Of a stretch of 64,000 nucleotides of DNA, positions 19,401 through 28,542 are shown one piece after another. Both the position numbers and the translations under genes were made by a program. Within the stretch, counting starts at the first letter, position 1; each line of letters begins with the position of its first letter. The notes beneath the pieces were generated by a model, which was not told the DNA's origin, made no database searches, and saw only the letters and a list, made by a program, of their open reading frames with translations. The stretch is from Bacteroidota bacterium. GTDB taxonomy: Bacteria; Bacteroidota; Bacteroidia; AKYH767-A; 2013-40CM-41-45. Where the stretch lies: contig SHNE01000001.1 of assembly GCA_004295015.1 (NCBI GenBank), forward strand, positions 62,001-126,000, read 5' to 3'.

Positions 19401-19474
19401 TCGTTGTTCTTCAAACGAACAAACTCTGCGTCGTTTTGAAGCTCTTCTACACCTTTCCAATATTTTTTGCTCAT
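16412..19474 (-). CDS. actB: Alternative complex III large Fe-S subunit ActB
   Basis: A 1020-residue fusion. A twin-arginine signal (PRRDFLKFLGF, Arg 48-49) follows an unusual 45-residue leader, as is normal in ActB. Residues about 90-730 form a molybdopterin-oxidoreductase-like domain that in known ACIII binds no Mo cofactor. The C-terminal ferredoxin-like domain has CIGCGACVVAC near 775, CQHCNHAPCETVCP, CVGTRYCANNCP and the pair CSLC...CSQSCP near 963. In the third motif Thr replaces the second Cys, which fits three 4Fe-4S clusters and one 3Fe-4S. It conducts electrons from ActC to the ActA hemes on the periplasmic side. Confidence 0.96.
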   Translation of the reverse strand: MSKKYWKGVEELQNDAEFVRLKNNEFYEHLPLDEVIQKKAVDTNTTPRRDFLKFLGFSVAAASLASCETPVTKSIPYLIRPEEITPGVADWYASTYFDGYDYCSVVVKTREGRPIKLEGNTLSSVTKGGVSARVQASVLSLYDSTRIKTPMMYGAAATWADVDKTILEKLNAIAAKGGKIRILTSTIISPSTLKVIADFSAKYPNTKHVVYDAVSNSAMRQANQMSFGMSVIPSYNFDKATTIVGIAADFLTNWISPIEYSRQYGVTRKLDNGKKSMSRHIQFETALSVTGSNADERFAVKPSQQAAVVANLYNAIAALSGAASIPAASAGELQKDISATAKSLLASKGSSLVVCGINNVAIQTIVNGINSLLGNYGSTIDLDNANKMRQGNDADVAMLVDEMNKGEVAGLFIYNCNPALSLPEGNQFAKMVKKLDLSVSFADRADESATHCQFICPDHHPLESWMDAEPKAGLYSLGQPTIAPLFKTRQAQESLLSWSGNTMNFHDYMAAFWSSNILNKGTGNWNKALQDGVFELPPVASKAYTHSADLNAAANSISKSSSNGFELVVYEKTGIGSGVMANNPWLQELPDPISKITWDNYLAVSPKDAREKGWKQGQVVTLSAGNVKMNAPVVIQPGQAFGTVSLALGYGRTAAGKVADNRGVNAYPFTSLGADAINYSISGVDIQKSTEDDYAFAATQTHHTMMGRAIVKETTLPEYLKDKNAGNHPELFKKKIGHHEEVDVKAEELSLWREFEVGNHHWGMGIDLNSCIGCGACVVACTAENNVAVVGKDEVMRSREMHWMRIDRYYTSDADPKEGESGDLKAMENPSDLPKVVFQPVMCQHCNHAPCETVCPVIATSHSSEGLNQMTYNRCVGTRYCANNCPYKVRRFNWFRYSDNPKFDFNMNDDLGKMVLNPDVVVRSRGVMEKCSLCVQRIQEGKLNAKKEGRKIPDGEIKTACSQSCPTQAITFGDYNNPESQVKRMWKPEERSYHLLEELNVKPNVYYLTKVRNTSEGKEA

Positions 19475-19553
19475 TGCTTGAATGTATTATATTTCTTGGG
19501 AGAATTGCATTTACCAAAAACTCTGGCTGACCTTCTCCGGTCTATATTGATAA

Positions 19554-20789
19554 TTAGTAGTGACAACGTGAACATTCCAGTCCACCTATCTTGTCAACCG
19601 TTAATAAAGAATCAGAACCAAATTTGTCCAACATCTTCTGATGATATTGTTCGTAATACCCATTACCGGCCATTTTAACCTGAGTGGTTTTATGACACTC
19701 CAGGCACCATGACATGGTAAGCGGTGAAAACTGACTTGCAACAGTCATCGTTTCCTGAACCTGTCCATGGCATGTCTGGCATTCAATTTTTCCTACGCTC
19801 ACGTGTTGTGCGTGATTAAAATATGCAAGGTCAGGCAGGTTATGTACACGCACCCATTCAATAGGCTTTTGGTTTGGTCCATAAACTCCCGTTGATGGAT
19901 CATAGTCCAATGCCTTATAAATCTTCGCAATCTCTTCAGTGCCCGTCTCAGGACCCTTACGGACATACTTATGGCAATTCATACACACACTTGCAGAAGG
20001 AATGGTGGCAGCTTTACCACGCTCTGCACCTGAGTGACAATAGATACATTGTATCTGTAAATCACCTGCATGCAACTTATGTGAATAAGCTATCGGCTGA
20101 GCCGGTGTATAGCCTTGTGAAATACCAATAGCCTGAAGTGCATACCATGCTTTTACTGTTCCATAAAGAGTAAAGAAAATAAGAAGCACTGCAATGAGCT
20201 TCTTATTGGAGCGGGCCCATGTAACAAAGCTCTGCCAGCGGCTCATCTCAGCCGGCTCAGGAAGACCTTCCTTTTGACGAACTGTTGTAGCTAAAGTATT
20301 TTGAACTTTTGCAAGGATTGCACTCAGTAATGCCAATACAAGCAAGGCAATTATTAAATATAAAGCAATTGGCTGTTCTTTCTCGACCGGAGCCGTACCT
20401 GCCTGTCCACCTGTTGTAGCAACCGGCTCAGGTTTTTCTGCTTCTGCTTTAACATAGGCAATAATTGACCTGATCTCATCATCCGATAAATTAAAGGATG
20501 TCATCGCCACTTTATTATTGTCATTAAAAAGCTTAACGGCAACCGGATCACCGGCCTTCACCATTGCTTGTGAATTCTTAATCCACTTTATCAACCAATC
20601 TTCCTTATGCCTTTTCTCCATGCCCATCAGTGCAGGACCAATGAGCTTTTCCTTTACAGCGTGGCAGGCTGAACACTGTGATTTGAATAGCGCTTCACCA
20701 TCCTGAGCGGATGAGCTGAACGAAAAAAGCGCGAGAAGAACAGCAGGAAGACAGAATTTAAAGTACCTCTTAAAGGATAATTTGCTCAT
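19554..20789 (-). CDS. actA: Alternative complex III multiheme cytochrome c subunit ActA with extra N-terminal heme domain
   Basis: A 411-residue multiheme protein with a cleavable signal (ends SSSAQ). Six CxxCH motifs are visible: CSACH near 40, then CIYCH about 249, CMNCH about 270, CQTCH about 337, CLECH about 363 and CSRCHY at the C-terminus. The first lies in a monoheme cytochrome c domain (about 30-120, distal Met probably in VAMTSF). It is followed by a Pro/Glu linker, two hydrophobic segments (about 142-165 and 195-220) and the pentaheme ActA domain. ActA relays electrons from ActB toward the exit cytochrome. It is the first gene of the act-cox operon. Confidence 0.93.
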   Translation of the reverse strand: MSKLSFKRYFKFCLPAVLLALFSFSSSAQDGEALFKSQCSACHAVKEKLIGPALMGMEKRHKEDWLIKWIKNSQAMVKAGDPVAVKLFNDNNKVAMTSFNLSDDEIRSIIAYVKAEAEKPEPVATTGGQAGTAPVEKEQPIALYLIIALLVLALLSAILAKVQNTLATTVRQKEGLPEPAEMSRWQSFVTWARSNKKLIAVLLIFFTLYGTVKAWYALQAIGISQGYTPAQPIAYSHKLHAGDLQIQCIYCHSGAERGKAATIPSASVCMNCHKYVRKGPETGTEEIAKIYKALDYDPSTGVYGPNQKPIEWVRVHNLPDLAYFNHAQHVSVGKIECQTCHGQVQETMTVASQFSPLTMSWCLECHKTTQVKMAGNGYYEQYHQKMLDKFGSDSLLTVDKIGGLECSRCHY

Positions 20790-20886
20790 TGTTTTTCTAT
20801 TAACTCGTTCATTGTGAACGGATACTGTGGTCTTTGGCGGTCGGCAAAATGACAGGTCACCGAAATGTCAGTTTTTCGACTGGGTG

Positions 20887-20894
20887 CAAATTTA
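20887..20894 (-). promoter_or_regulatory. Candidate -7 element of the act-cox operon
   Basis: On the minus strand this reads TAAATTTG, matching the Bacteroidota -7 consensus TAnnTTTG, about 98 bp before the actA ATG. No good TTG at -33 accompanies it. The rest of 20790-21140 is AT-rich and holds no gene that I can see; it includes a TAGAATAATTCTA palindrome near 21070. Confidence 0.4.
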
Positions 20895-21140
20895 TCAGAA
20901 ACACCATTTGGAAAAAGGATTTGTGAAAAAAAATTTAAAAAATTACTCCACTTTTTTTGTCTTCAGCTGTCTGTATTAATCAATTAAAGCATACTCAGAC
21001 AAAAAGTCAGTAGCAGTTATGAAAATCTTGAGCTGTAAATGGATTGTGATTCACGTCAATAAAATGCTAAATAGAATAATTCTAAATAAAGGCTCTTTGA
21101 ATAAAATCAATTTCTGCCTTAAAGACGTGAGAAAAAAAGC

Positions 21141-21887
21141 CTAAAAAAACTTATACAGTAGCGGTTTGCTCGGACTCGCATCGTTCATGAAACTGGCAAT
21201 TTGAAGATTGAGTAAATAAGTTCCGTCATCGACTTCATCCGGAACGTAAATCAGTTCTGTAATTGTACAATGCTCTCTTGCTGCAGCAGGATAATTCCAA
21301 AACTGATGATGTGCACTTAACACACCGCCATCTTCTTCTTTATCTACTGAAGGTAAATCAAGTAAAAGATGCTGCACTCCGATTGCTGCGAGAAACTTTG
21401 CAGCTTCATGGTCAAGATAGGCGGGATTTGTTCCTGAATATTGCCTCGTCATTTTCGATTTCTCATTCGGCAGAGTACGGATGATGATCGCTTCCGGAGA
21501 TTTGTTTCCCAACTTTGCCTTTAGTTGAGACAAGGAAATCACTGCATCGCCTTCCCTCATTTCAGGATTGATACTTAGCAATTCTGCCAGGAAAAAAAAC
21601 TTTTGCAAACATTTATGTATGGGATAGCTTGTCTCCGAAATATGCCCTACGCTTTCGGTATGAGTTCCATTGCCATGGGGATTAAAAAGTATATTGTTAA
21701 CGTTACATGGCCCTCCTTCTGCAACACTTCCAACAAAGCTCCCCATGCGAATGGGTTCAATTTTCATCGGCGACAAATGAAATGCATTGACATTTTCGCT
21801 CCCTGCCTGCAGTGGCAATGAGATATCTATGGGCTCTGACAAATTAACTTTATAGGTATTGCCTTTGTGTTCTATGCTTGCTAACAT
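21141..21887 (-). CDS. Cyclase-family (kynurenine formamidase-like) metal hydrolase
   Basis: A 248-residue protein of the cyclase/KynB superfamily. The metal-binding HxGTHxDxxxH signature appears as HGNGTHTESVGH near residue 80, with Glu in place of the usual Asp, and a second conserved block LLLDLPSVDKEEDGG near 185 is followed by HHQFW. No signal peptide is visible. KynB-like enzymes hydrolyse N-formylkynurenine, but this superfamily also includes isatin hydrolases and others, and no kynurenine-pathway neighbours are present, so the substrate stays open. The gene stands alone between the act-cox operon and a large secreted protein gene. Confidence 0.82.
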   Translation of the reverse strand: MLASIEHKGNTYKVNLSEPIDISLPLQAGSENVNAFHLSPMKIEPIRMGSFVGSVAEGGPCNVNNILFNPHGNGTHTESVGHISETSYPIHKCLQKFFFLAELLSINPEMREGDAVISLSQLKAKLGNKSPEAIIIRTLPNEKSKMTRQYSGTNPAYLDHEAAKFLAAIGVQHLLLDLPSVDKEEDGGVLSAHHQFWNYPAAAREHCTITELIYVPDEVDDGTYLLNLQIASFMNDASPSKPLLYKFF

Positions 21888-22070
21888 ATTCTAAGTTTTT
21901 CTGATGCATGAAGATACGTGAAATGAATGAAATGCTTTGCCTCCTTTCCAGCCTGTTTTCTTTAAGGACGCTGATTTTTACCCGGCCTGAGGGATACAAC
22001 CAATAATAATTTCCAAAAAAATCTTTGTGTACACTTGCTGCACTGAGCGGTAAAAAAGCACCAGTCTTGC

Positions 22071-25000
22071 TTATTGCTTCATCAGGCGACTCACCGTTTG
22101 TTCTTCATCAAAGATGGTTCTTACAAAATAAAGTCCGGAAGGAAGTTCTGAAGACAAATCAAGAGTGAGACTGCTGCTTCCTTTGGACAATTCCAAATCC
22201 TTCTTCAAAATAATTTGTCCTAAAGAATTTTCAACCTTTATATGTAATTGTCCAGCGTATTCTGTCTGTAAAAATAAAACCGGATTAGCATTAAATGGAT
22301 TTGGTGAAGCAGCTATCAAATCAAACTTTTTACCTGAACTGAATTGCACCACCACCATTTTTGAATATCCGGCCGTACCATCGTAATCAATCTGACGAAG
22401 ACGGTAGTAATTTCTACCCGGCTGTGGATGTTCATCAATAAATGAATAACTGTGAATTTGTGAACTTGTTCCCGAACCCGGCACAACGCCAATTTTCTCG
22501 AAGACAAGCACTCCTCCACGATCTCTTGCGGCTTCGATTTCAAAATAATCATTATTAATTTCTGTCGCCGTTTCCCACGTACATAAAACCTTTTTATCAC
22601 CCATTCGCTCTGCCTGAAAATTCAACAATTCAACAGGTAATGGTGATGGTCCGTTACCCGCAGAAGCAAATCCTCCGAAAACAGTTAAGCCATCTCTTCG
22701 TGCGCCTTTAAGACTTGCTGCAACAATAGAATACTGAGCAATACCGGTATTTGCACTTATGTCCGTTCCATTGTGCGTTCCTTCCGTTGTAACAAATGGA
22801 CCTTGTCCTGCATTTCCGGGAATCACCACACTTGGCCTTCTTAATAGTCTTAGCTCTGAACCTGTCAGCCCATCCTGTGCAAGCAATGCATACACGTCTC
22901 CGGCCGTTTCTAAATTATAGTTAACAGCACCCAATGCGCCCGGGCTTGCCACCGGATCTCCATTAGCTGCAGGTGTTGTTGTTTCCTGTAAATCCCAATA
23001 GAAACTGCTGAGAATATCAATCTCTTTGTTATTACAGGTGCTTGCAGTTGCACCACCCTGATCGTCTATTTCAAATGCGTTAAGACAGCCATGACCCGTA
23101 AAACCTATTCCAACACCATCTGCCGTTGGATTACTCTGATCATGCAAATAAGTTGCAGTAAGGTACTGTCCTCCTGTGGCTACTGAATTGGTGCTGACCA
23201 GGGCCGGTGTGTAAAAATAATTAGCAAGAACACCTGTACCGCCGGTCATTCTGAAACCTAATGGGAAAAGGTATTCAAGCGGACCGGTTCTTATTCTTCG
23301 ACTTAAGCGTCCCTGGAAAAATCCATTGCGCGTATTTTGAGCGCCAATGGTCTGCCTGGTTACTGCATTCGACTCATTACTTTGAACTGTAATAGTTTTA
23401 TAATTCACCGCCGTTAATTCATTTGCATCAAAAGTTCCGGCTGTTTTAGAAAGTAAAACTCCATTGGCAAAATCAAGGTTGTAAAGAATGATGAGATTAC
23501 CACGCAGGTAAGCTTCATGATTCGATCCGGCAGCACCGGTAGGCTGTGTTTTGTTCACCCGGAGTTTGCACAATGTACCCGGATATGATCCATCTGCACC
23601 TCTAATATCCACACTCTGAGATTGCGTAGTTCCTGTAAGATCCAACAATCCGGTATTAAGTGCAGTCAATGCCGTTGCACCTGTACAGCTGCAGGTCCCG
23701 GCGATGTTCACATCTCCGGTAACGCTTAGTGTAAATGTGCCTAAATTGATGCTTCCACTTTTTGAAGACGTAGCATTTGGAAGTATCGTAAAATCATGAA
23801 TCGCCTCATTACCTACGCAGGTACTGTTTTGCAATAATGGATATCTTGGCCTGTCATCTTTGATTATTGCATCATCCGTAGCAAGCGGAACAGTTTCCCT
23901 ATCCCAATTACATGGTTGACACCATTCTGTACTCACCCCTCCTAGCCATGTAAAGGCAGTTCCGGGAATGATGGCAGCATCGTATTCATCAGCACCAATA
24001 TCGACACAAGCAGGACGGGTAGTTCCATCATAATCTTTTGTGACCGGTGGTCCCAGAGGAGTAAATGCTGCATTTCTGACATTTATATCAGATGTATGTA
24101 AATCCGTTGCAGAGGTAAATACTACAGGAAGATTTTTTGTATTAAGAGGATCATTCCAGGGCGAAGTCACCCCAAACAATGCAGCTAATGTACCATAGGC
24201 AGTATTATTATACATTGCAAAACCAGGGCCTGCAGTATAATATAAATTGTATGATGCCTGGTAATTGGTTACTAAGGCAGTGGTGTGAAGGGCATAATGA
24301 TTGTTGGCTCCGCCTGTCCTTTCATTATAGAATATATTATTCCAGGATCGAAAGGTATATCCATTGACCCGGTAAGAATAACATGCAGAATAATCTGTTC
24401 CGGTTGCAGTCCCCATAATACGAATAGAGTTATGGTGAGTGAAGGATGTCATACCATCTTGCCTGATGCCTATAATTTGCTTATTGCCTGTTAATCCATT
24501 TCCAAGGCTAATCATGTTATTGAAAATGAACGCTGCACCGTTTAAGATAAGATGAATTCCATTTATGGATGAACCGACAGCAGTGGATGCAACATCGAGT
24601 GAATGGATGCTGTTTGCTTCAACCAGGTCATTACCGGAAAGAGCGCCAAAAGGATTCATTAAAATTCCCTTTACATGTATCTGAGCAGACGAAGTACCAA
24701 AGCTATTAGTCAGATTATATATCTGGTTATTGGTTATCACGCTCGCAATATTGCCGAAACTCACCCTCTCCATAATTCCAATCACTGAAGAATTATGATT
24801 TATTCCTGTATTCTGGCCAAGGTGGGTCAAATTTCGGATAATATTTCCAACCATGTTTACTTGAACATTGGCCTTGGTATTATGAATACCCACAATGTTA
24901 CCGCCGGTTTGAGTTGAAGTTATACTGTTTGCCACACTACCGCCAATAATATTGTTGGTCATATTAAAGGCTCCATCTCCTTCATTCAAAATTCCGTTGA

Positions 25001-26315
25001 GTTGGAATACATCCTGTCCAACTGTACCAGTAAAACTAAATGTAATTCCTCCTATTACATTATTGTCAATTAAAATGCTTGCTAAAGAAGTTCTGTTAAA
25101 AATGCCGGCAACTGGTTTCGGACCTGCTACAGTTGTGGCAGTTGATCGAACATAAATTGCATTAACTGCCGTGCCACTCCCAATTGTATTTCCTACAAAA
25201 CTTATGGTACCGGAACCAGCACCTGAAAAATGAACACCTATAAATACATTCTCACCACTGGTACCACTTCCCCTGCTTGAGCTAAGATCAATTCCAGAAA
25301 TAATGTTTGAAGTTATCACGGTAGGTACAGCTGTAGTTTGATTAATAATCATTGCATGAATATTACTGGCGACATTGCCGGCTCCACCATTTAATATTGT
25401 GTATCCTCCCAATCCTGAATTGGCAAAACCCAAAACATTTCCAGTTATTGTATATCCAGATCCGAATTCAATATCAATAAAAGAAAACAAATTAGGTTGG
25501 CTTCCTACTGTAGCAGTACGAGTCGTCGATTGATAGATTTTATTATTCGTTATTGTAAAAGCAGTGGAATTAGTATTTATAATAATACCACGTGAATTGC
25601 TCACATTTGATGCAGAAAAGAAGTCATGGATTAGGTTATTGTCAATGGTATTGTTTTTATTATCTTTTCCTGCAGTTCCTACACTTTTAACTGCCTGATA
25701 AGGAAGATTAGCGCCGGATGGACCAATATCATTATTTGACACTGTATTAAATTCATTCCCGGTTAAAGTGCTTGAGGAAAAAAGCACTGTTGCTCCTGAA
25801 GCGGAGGCCGCGGAACCTGTCGAAGAACCGAGTATGGTACAGTTTGTAACCAAATTATTTTTCGCATCAGCAGTAAATAAAATTGTCGCAGTCGCCGCCG
25901 ATGTAGACTGATTGTTAATGCTTAATGAATTTCCTCCGCTGTTCAAACCATTAATGCTAACATTGTCAGCACCGTTCAAATTAATCAATGCCGGTCCTGG
26001 AATGCTTCCTGTCACACTTCTCACACCGGAAGGCGTGATGGTCAAACTTGTCCAGGGTGTAGCACTTTGATTAAGGGTTGCTGCACTTGGCTCGACCGTA
26101 TTCGCAGTAATTGTGATGGTAATAATTGCCCCACCCTGTGCACCAGCATTGATTGCGGTAAATGCTGCTCCTAAGGTTCCATAAACCCCATTTCCTACAA
26201 CTGCCCCTGCCACTGTAACCTGAGCACGGGCATTAAAAATTCCAGTCCCCAAAAAGAGCAACAAGAAAAATCCGGTGAATAACCGCGCAGAAAAAGAAAA
26301 TGGTTTAGTTAACAT
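22071..26315 (-). CDS. Very large secreted beta-helix protein with T9SS sorting domain
   Basis: I start this at 26315 (MLTKPFSFSARLFTG) because the signal peptide (LFTGFFLLLFLG, ends ARA) then sits properly at the N-terminus; an ATG 63 bp upstream exists. The 1414 residues comprise an immature N-terminal strand region, a right-handed parallel beta-helix with many NNxI/GNxI rungs (about 60-700), a segment with TWLGGVSTEWCQPCNW (about 800), a fibronectin-like LPVELLNFQAERMGDKKV domain (about 1235) and a C-terminal type-A sorting domain with SPNPF about 85 residues from the end. It should be exported by Sec, cross the outer membrane by T9SS and be anchored to the surface. Function unknown; such helices often bind or cleave polysaccharide. 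Confidence 0.88.
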   Translation of the reverse strand: MLTKPFSFSARLFTGFFLLLFLGTGIFNARAQVTVAGAVVGNGVYGTLGAAFTAINAGAQGGAIITITITANTVEPSAATLNQSATPWTSLTITPSGVRSVTGSIPGPALINLNGADNVSINGLNSGGNSLSINNQSTSAATATILFTADAKNNLVTNCTILGSSTGSAASASGATVLFSSSTLTGNEFNTVSNNDIGPSGANLPYQAVKSVGTAGKDNKNNTIDNNLIHDFFSASNVSNSRGIIINTNSTAFTITNNKIYQSTTRTATVGSQPNLFSFIDIEFGSGYTITGNVLGFANSGLGGYTILNGGAGNVASNIHAMIINQTTAVPTVITSNIISGIDLSSSRGSGTSGENVFIGVHFSGAGSGTISFVGNTIGSGTAVNAIYVRSTATTVAGPKPVAGIFNRTSLASILIDNNVIGGITFSFTGTVGQDVFQLNGILNEGDGAFNMTNNIIGGSVANSITSTQTGGNIVGIHNTKANVQVNMVGNIIRNLTHLGQNTGINHNSSVIGIMERVSFGNIASVITNNQIYNLTNSFGTSSAQIHVKGILMNPFGALSGNDLVEANSIHSLDVASTAVGSSINGIHLILNGAAFIFNNMISLGNGLTGNKQIIGIRQDGMTSFTHHNSIRIMGTATGTDYSACYSYRVNGYTFRSWNNIFYNERTGGANNHYALHTTALVTNYQASYNLYYTAGPGFAMYNNTAYGTLAALFGVTSPWNDPLNTKNLPVVFTSATDLHTSDINVRNAAFTPLGPPVTKDYDGTTRPACVDIGADEYDAAIIPGTAFTWLGGVSTEWCQPCNWDRETVPLATDDAIIKDDRPRYPLLQNSTCVGNEAIHDFTILPNATSSKSGSINLGTFTLSVTGDVNIAGTCSCTGATALTALNTGLLDLTGTTQSQSVDIRGADGSYPGTLCKLRVNKTQPTGAAGSNHEAYLRGNLIILYNLDFANGVLLSKTAGTFDANELTAVNYKTITVQSNESNAVTRQTIGAQNTRNGFFQGRLSRRIRTGPLEYLFPLGFRMTGGTGVLANYFYTPALVSTNSVATGGQYLTATYLHDQSNPTADGVGIGFTGHGCLNAFEIDDQGGATASTCNNKEIDILSSFYWDLQETTTPAANGDPVASPGALGAVNYNLETAGDVYALLAQDGLTGSELRLLRRPSVVIPGNAGQGPFVTTEGTHNGTDISANTGIAQYSIVAASLKGARRDGLTVFGGFASAGNGPSPLPVELLNFQAERMGDKKVLCTWETATEINNDYFEIEAARDRGGVLVFEKIGVVPGSGTSSQIHSYSFIDEHPQPGRNYYRLRQIDYDGTAGYSKMVVVQFSSGKKFDLIAASPNPFNANPVLFLQTEYAGQLHIKVENSLGQIILKKDLELSKGSSSLTLDLSSELPSGLYFVRTIFDEEQTVSRLMKQ

Positions 26316-26541
26316 CCGGTTCTTGGAACAGCCAATGGGTGAACCCACAAATTTAAGCAAAAATGCTCGTGTGGACAATCAATTATTACGCAAATGACTT
26401 AAAAATGACGATGAATAGAGTTATTTCAGGGTTAAACTTAGGTGTTGATTTGGTGAACAAGATGAATGAATCATTAAGCATGTTGATCAACTGCCTTTTC
26501 CGGTTAAAAACAAGGTTTGGGAAATTAACAGAGAATCAGAA

Positions 26542-27246
26542 TTAAGTGAAGAGTAAGCCGATAGAATAAGCTGCGGCAGCGGCCAGAACACCGATCATAC
26601 TTGTCTGCAATGCGCCTTTTATCGGCTCCTGACCTGTAGCCTTACTTTTGAAATATCCAAAAAAGAGCAAACAAGCTACCGTGATAAAGCTCGAGTAGAC
26701 GAGCCCTTCATGGGGTTTTTCAGTAAACACATAGGCCATGAGGGGTACAATACCTCCAACGATATATGCCACACCAATATTCAGAGCACTTTTCCTGGCG
26801 CGATTGATATCCGGCTTCTCCAATCCTAACTCGAAACGCATCATGAACTCTACCCATTTATCATGATCCTTCTCCATCTCACACATAATTAATTCCTGCG
26901 ACTCAGCTGAAAGACCATAATTGCCAAAAATTTCTTTTACTTCTCTTCGCTCTGTATCATAATGCGTAACAATCTCATCATATTCTCTTTTGAGCTCTGA
27001 GTCATAATGTTCAATCTCAGTCTTCCCGGCAAGATATCCACCTAATCCCATCGCAATCGATCCGGCAACTATTTCTGCAAGTCCTGCTGTTACAATGATG
27101 TCGTTATTACTGACGGCTCCACTCAGACCGGCTGCCAGGGCGAAAGGTACAGTAAGGCCATCTGCCATTCCTATGACGACGTCTCTTACCGTTTGAGACT
27201 GTTCAAAATGTTTCTCTTCGTGTGGATGAGCAGCTCCTGTATGCAT
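26542..27246 (-). CDS. VIT1/CCC1-family metal transporter
   Basis: A 235-residue membrane protein when started at 27246 (MHTGAAHPHEEKHF). An upstream ATG at 27312 would overlap the divergent cysteine desulfurase start, so I reject it. It shows the VIT1/CCC1 layout: TM1 with DVVIGMADGLTVPFALAAGL, TM2, a cytoplasmic Glu-rich metal-binding helix pair (about 70-140, ELKREYDEIVTHYDTERREV), then three more helices. Family members move Fe(II) or Mn(II) out of the cytoplasm. It is divergent from the cysteine desulfurase gene, across a 52-bp gap that carries promoter elements. Confidence 0.85.
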   Translation of the reverse strand: MHTGAAHPHEEKHFEQSQTVRDVVIGMADGLTVPFALAAGLSGAVSNNDIIVTAGLAEIVAGSIAMGLGGYLAGKTEIEHYDSELKREYDEIVTHYDTERREVKEIFGNYGLSAESQELIMCEMEKDHDKWVEFMMRFELGLEKPDINRARKSALNIGVAYIVGGIVPLMAYVFTEKPHEGLVYSSFITVACLLFFGYFKSKATGQEPIKGALQTSMIGVLAAAAAYSIGLLFT

Positions 27247-27257
27247 TTTCTGTATTT

Positions 27258-27285
27258 TTGAATCGGTCAAAAGTAAATAAATTTG
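27258..27285 (+). promoter_or_regulatory. Promoter for the cysteine desulfurase gene
   Basis: TTG at 27258-27260, a 17-bp spacer, then TAAATTTG at 27278-27285, fitting TTG/TAnnTTTG of Bacteroidota promoters. Transcription would begin about 7 bp before the ATG at 27299. A second TATTTTTG lies at 27253-27260. Confidence 0.45.
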
Positions 27286-27298
27286 TTTAGCAGCACTC

Positions 27299-28444
27299 AT
27301 GAGTAAAGACATCTATCTTGATTTCAACGCAACCACTCCTGTTGACCCCTCGGTTCTTCAAAGCATGCTGCCCTACTTTACAGAAAAATTTGGAAACGCA
27401 GCAAGCAAAACGCATTCCTATGGATGGCTTGCAGAAGAAGCCGTCGAAATAGCACGTGAACAAGTTGCTCTTCTGATTGGATCAGAAAAAAATGAAATCA
27501 CTTTTACTTCAGGGGCAACCGAATCAATAAACCTTGGACTCAAAGGAATCTTCGAAGCATACAGTTCCAAAGGAAAACATATTGTAACCATTGCCACTGA
27601 GCATAAAGCAGTACTTGACTGCTGCAAGCATCTTGAAAAATACGGTGCGGAGATTACTTACCTGCCGGTAGATTCCGAAGGCCAAATCGACCTTAACATA
27701 CTAATCAGCTCCATCACAGATAAAACCATTCTTTGCTGCCTTATGTTGGCCAACAACGAAACAGGAGTGGTTCTGCCTATGAAAGAAATTTCCGCCATCG
27801 TACACGAAAAAAATTGTTTGCTGATGAGTGATGCAACGCAGGCTTGCGGCAAAATTGAAGTTGATGTGAATGATCTGGGGATCGATGTACTCACATTAAG
27901 TGCACACAAAATGTACGGACCCAAAGGAGCCGGGGCCTTATATCTGAGAAGACGAGGCCCAAGGGTACACATCATTGCTCAGCAGGATGGAGGAGGCCAC
28001 GAAAATAATCGTAGAAGTGGGACGCTCAACGTCCCCGGAATTGTCGGACTTGGGAAAGCGTGTGAACTGAGCAAAAAGCTAATGCCGACTGAATACCTTC
28101 GTATAAAAGCGCTTCGCGATAAGCTTGAATCTTCCTTGCAACATAATCACAAGGTAAGTGTCCGTGCACAAAACTCTCTCAGGCTTCCAAACACAAGCAA
28201 TATTTCCTTCCCGGGATTCAAAGCCGATAGGATAATAAAGAAATTAAATAATCTTGCTGTTGCCACTGGTAGTGCATGCAGCTCTGCCCTGCCCGAAGCT
28301 TCGCATGTTTTGAAAGCGATGGGAATGAGTGAGCAGGAAGCTTTATCATCCATACGGTTTTCTCTGGGAAGAAACACCAGTACTGAAGATATTGAATCCG
28401 CTTTAAAAATGATCGAAAACATTTTAGCCGGGAAGCCTGTTTAG
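27299..28444 (+). CDS. Cysteine desulfurase (NifS/IscS-like)
   Basis: A 381-residue fold-type I PLP enzyme. It opens with the family signature YLDFNATTPVDP; the PLP lysine is K204 in SAHKMYGPKG; the catalytic cysteine is C327 in ATGSACSSALPE. The spacing and the SACSS loop mark a class I NifS/IscS-type enzyme, not SufS. It removes sulfur from L-cysteine for Fe-S clusters or tRNA thiolation. No iscU, sufC or mnmA gene is adjacent; the Mrp/Nfu pair is 9 kb away. I leave the symbol blank because nifS and iscS cannot be separated from sequence alone. Confidence 0.92.
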   Translation: MSKDIYLDFNATTPVDPSVLQSMLPYFTEKFGNAASKTHSYGWLAEEAVEIAREQVALLIGSEKNEITFTSGATESINLGLKGIFEAYSSKGKHIVTIATEHKAVLDCCKHLEKYGAEITYLPVDSEGQIDLNILISSITDKTILCCLMLANNETGVVLPMKEISAIVHEKNCLLMSDATQACGKIEVDVNDLGIDVLTLSAHKMYGPKGAGALYLRRRGPRVHIIAQQDGGGHENNRRSGTLNVPGIVGLGKACELSKKLMPTEYLRIKALRDKLESSLQHNHKVSVRAQNSLRLPNTSNISFPGFKADRIIKKLNNLAVATGSACSSALPEASHVLKAMGMSEQEALSSIRFSLGRNTSTEDIESALKMIENILAGKPV

Positions 28445-28498
28445 CCTGCTTGTTTCCCAAAAGCTTTGTAATAGCACAACAAACCCGGAGCAAAAATG

Positions 28499-28506
28499 TA
28501 GCTTTG
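28499..28506 (+). promoter_or_regulatory. -7 element upstream of the histidine kinase gene
   Basis: TAGCTTTG, a match to TAnnTTTG, sits 36 bp before the ATG at 28543 and 55 bp after the cysteine desulfurase stop. No TTG lies at the expected -33 spacing. Confidence 0.45.
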
Positions 28507-28542
28507 CACTTTAAACTCTTTTTAATATTGCGATTTTAATAA

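Noticed and set aside
27247..27312. Upstream ATG at 27312 for the VIT1-family gene
   Set aside because: It would overlap the divergent cysteine desulfurase start and cross its promoter; the ATG at 27246 fits the family N-terminus.
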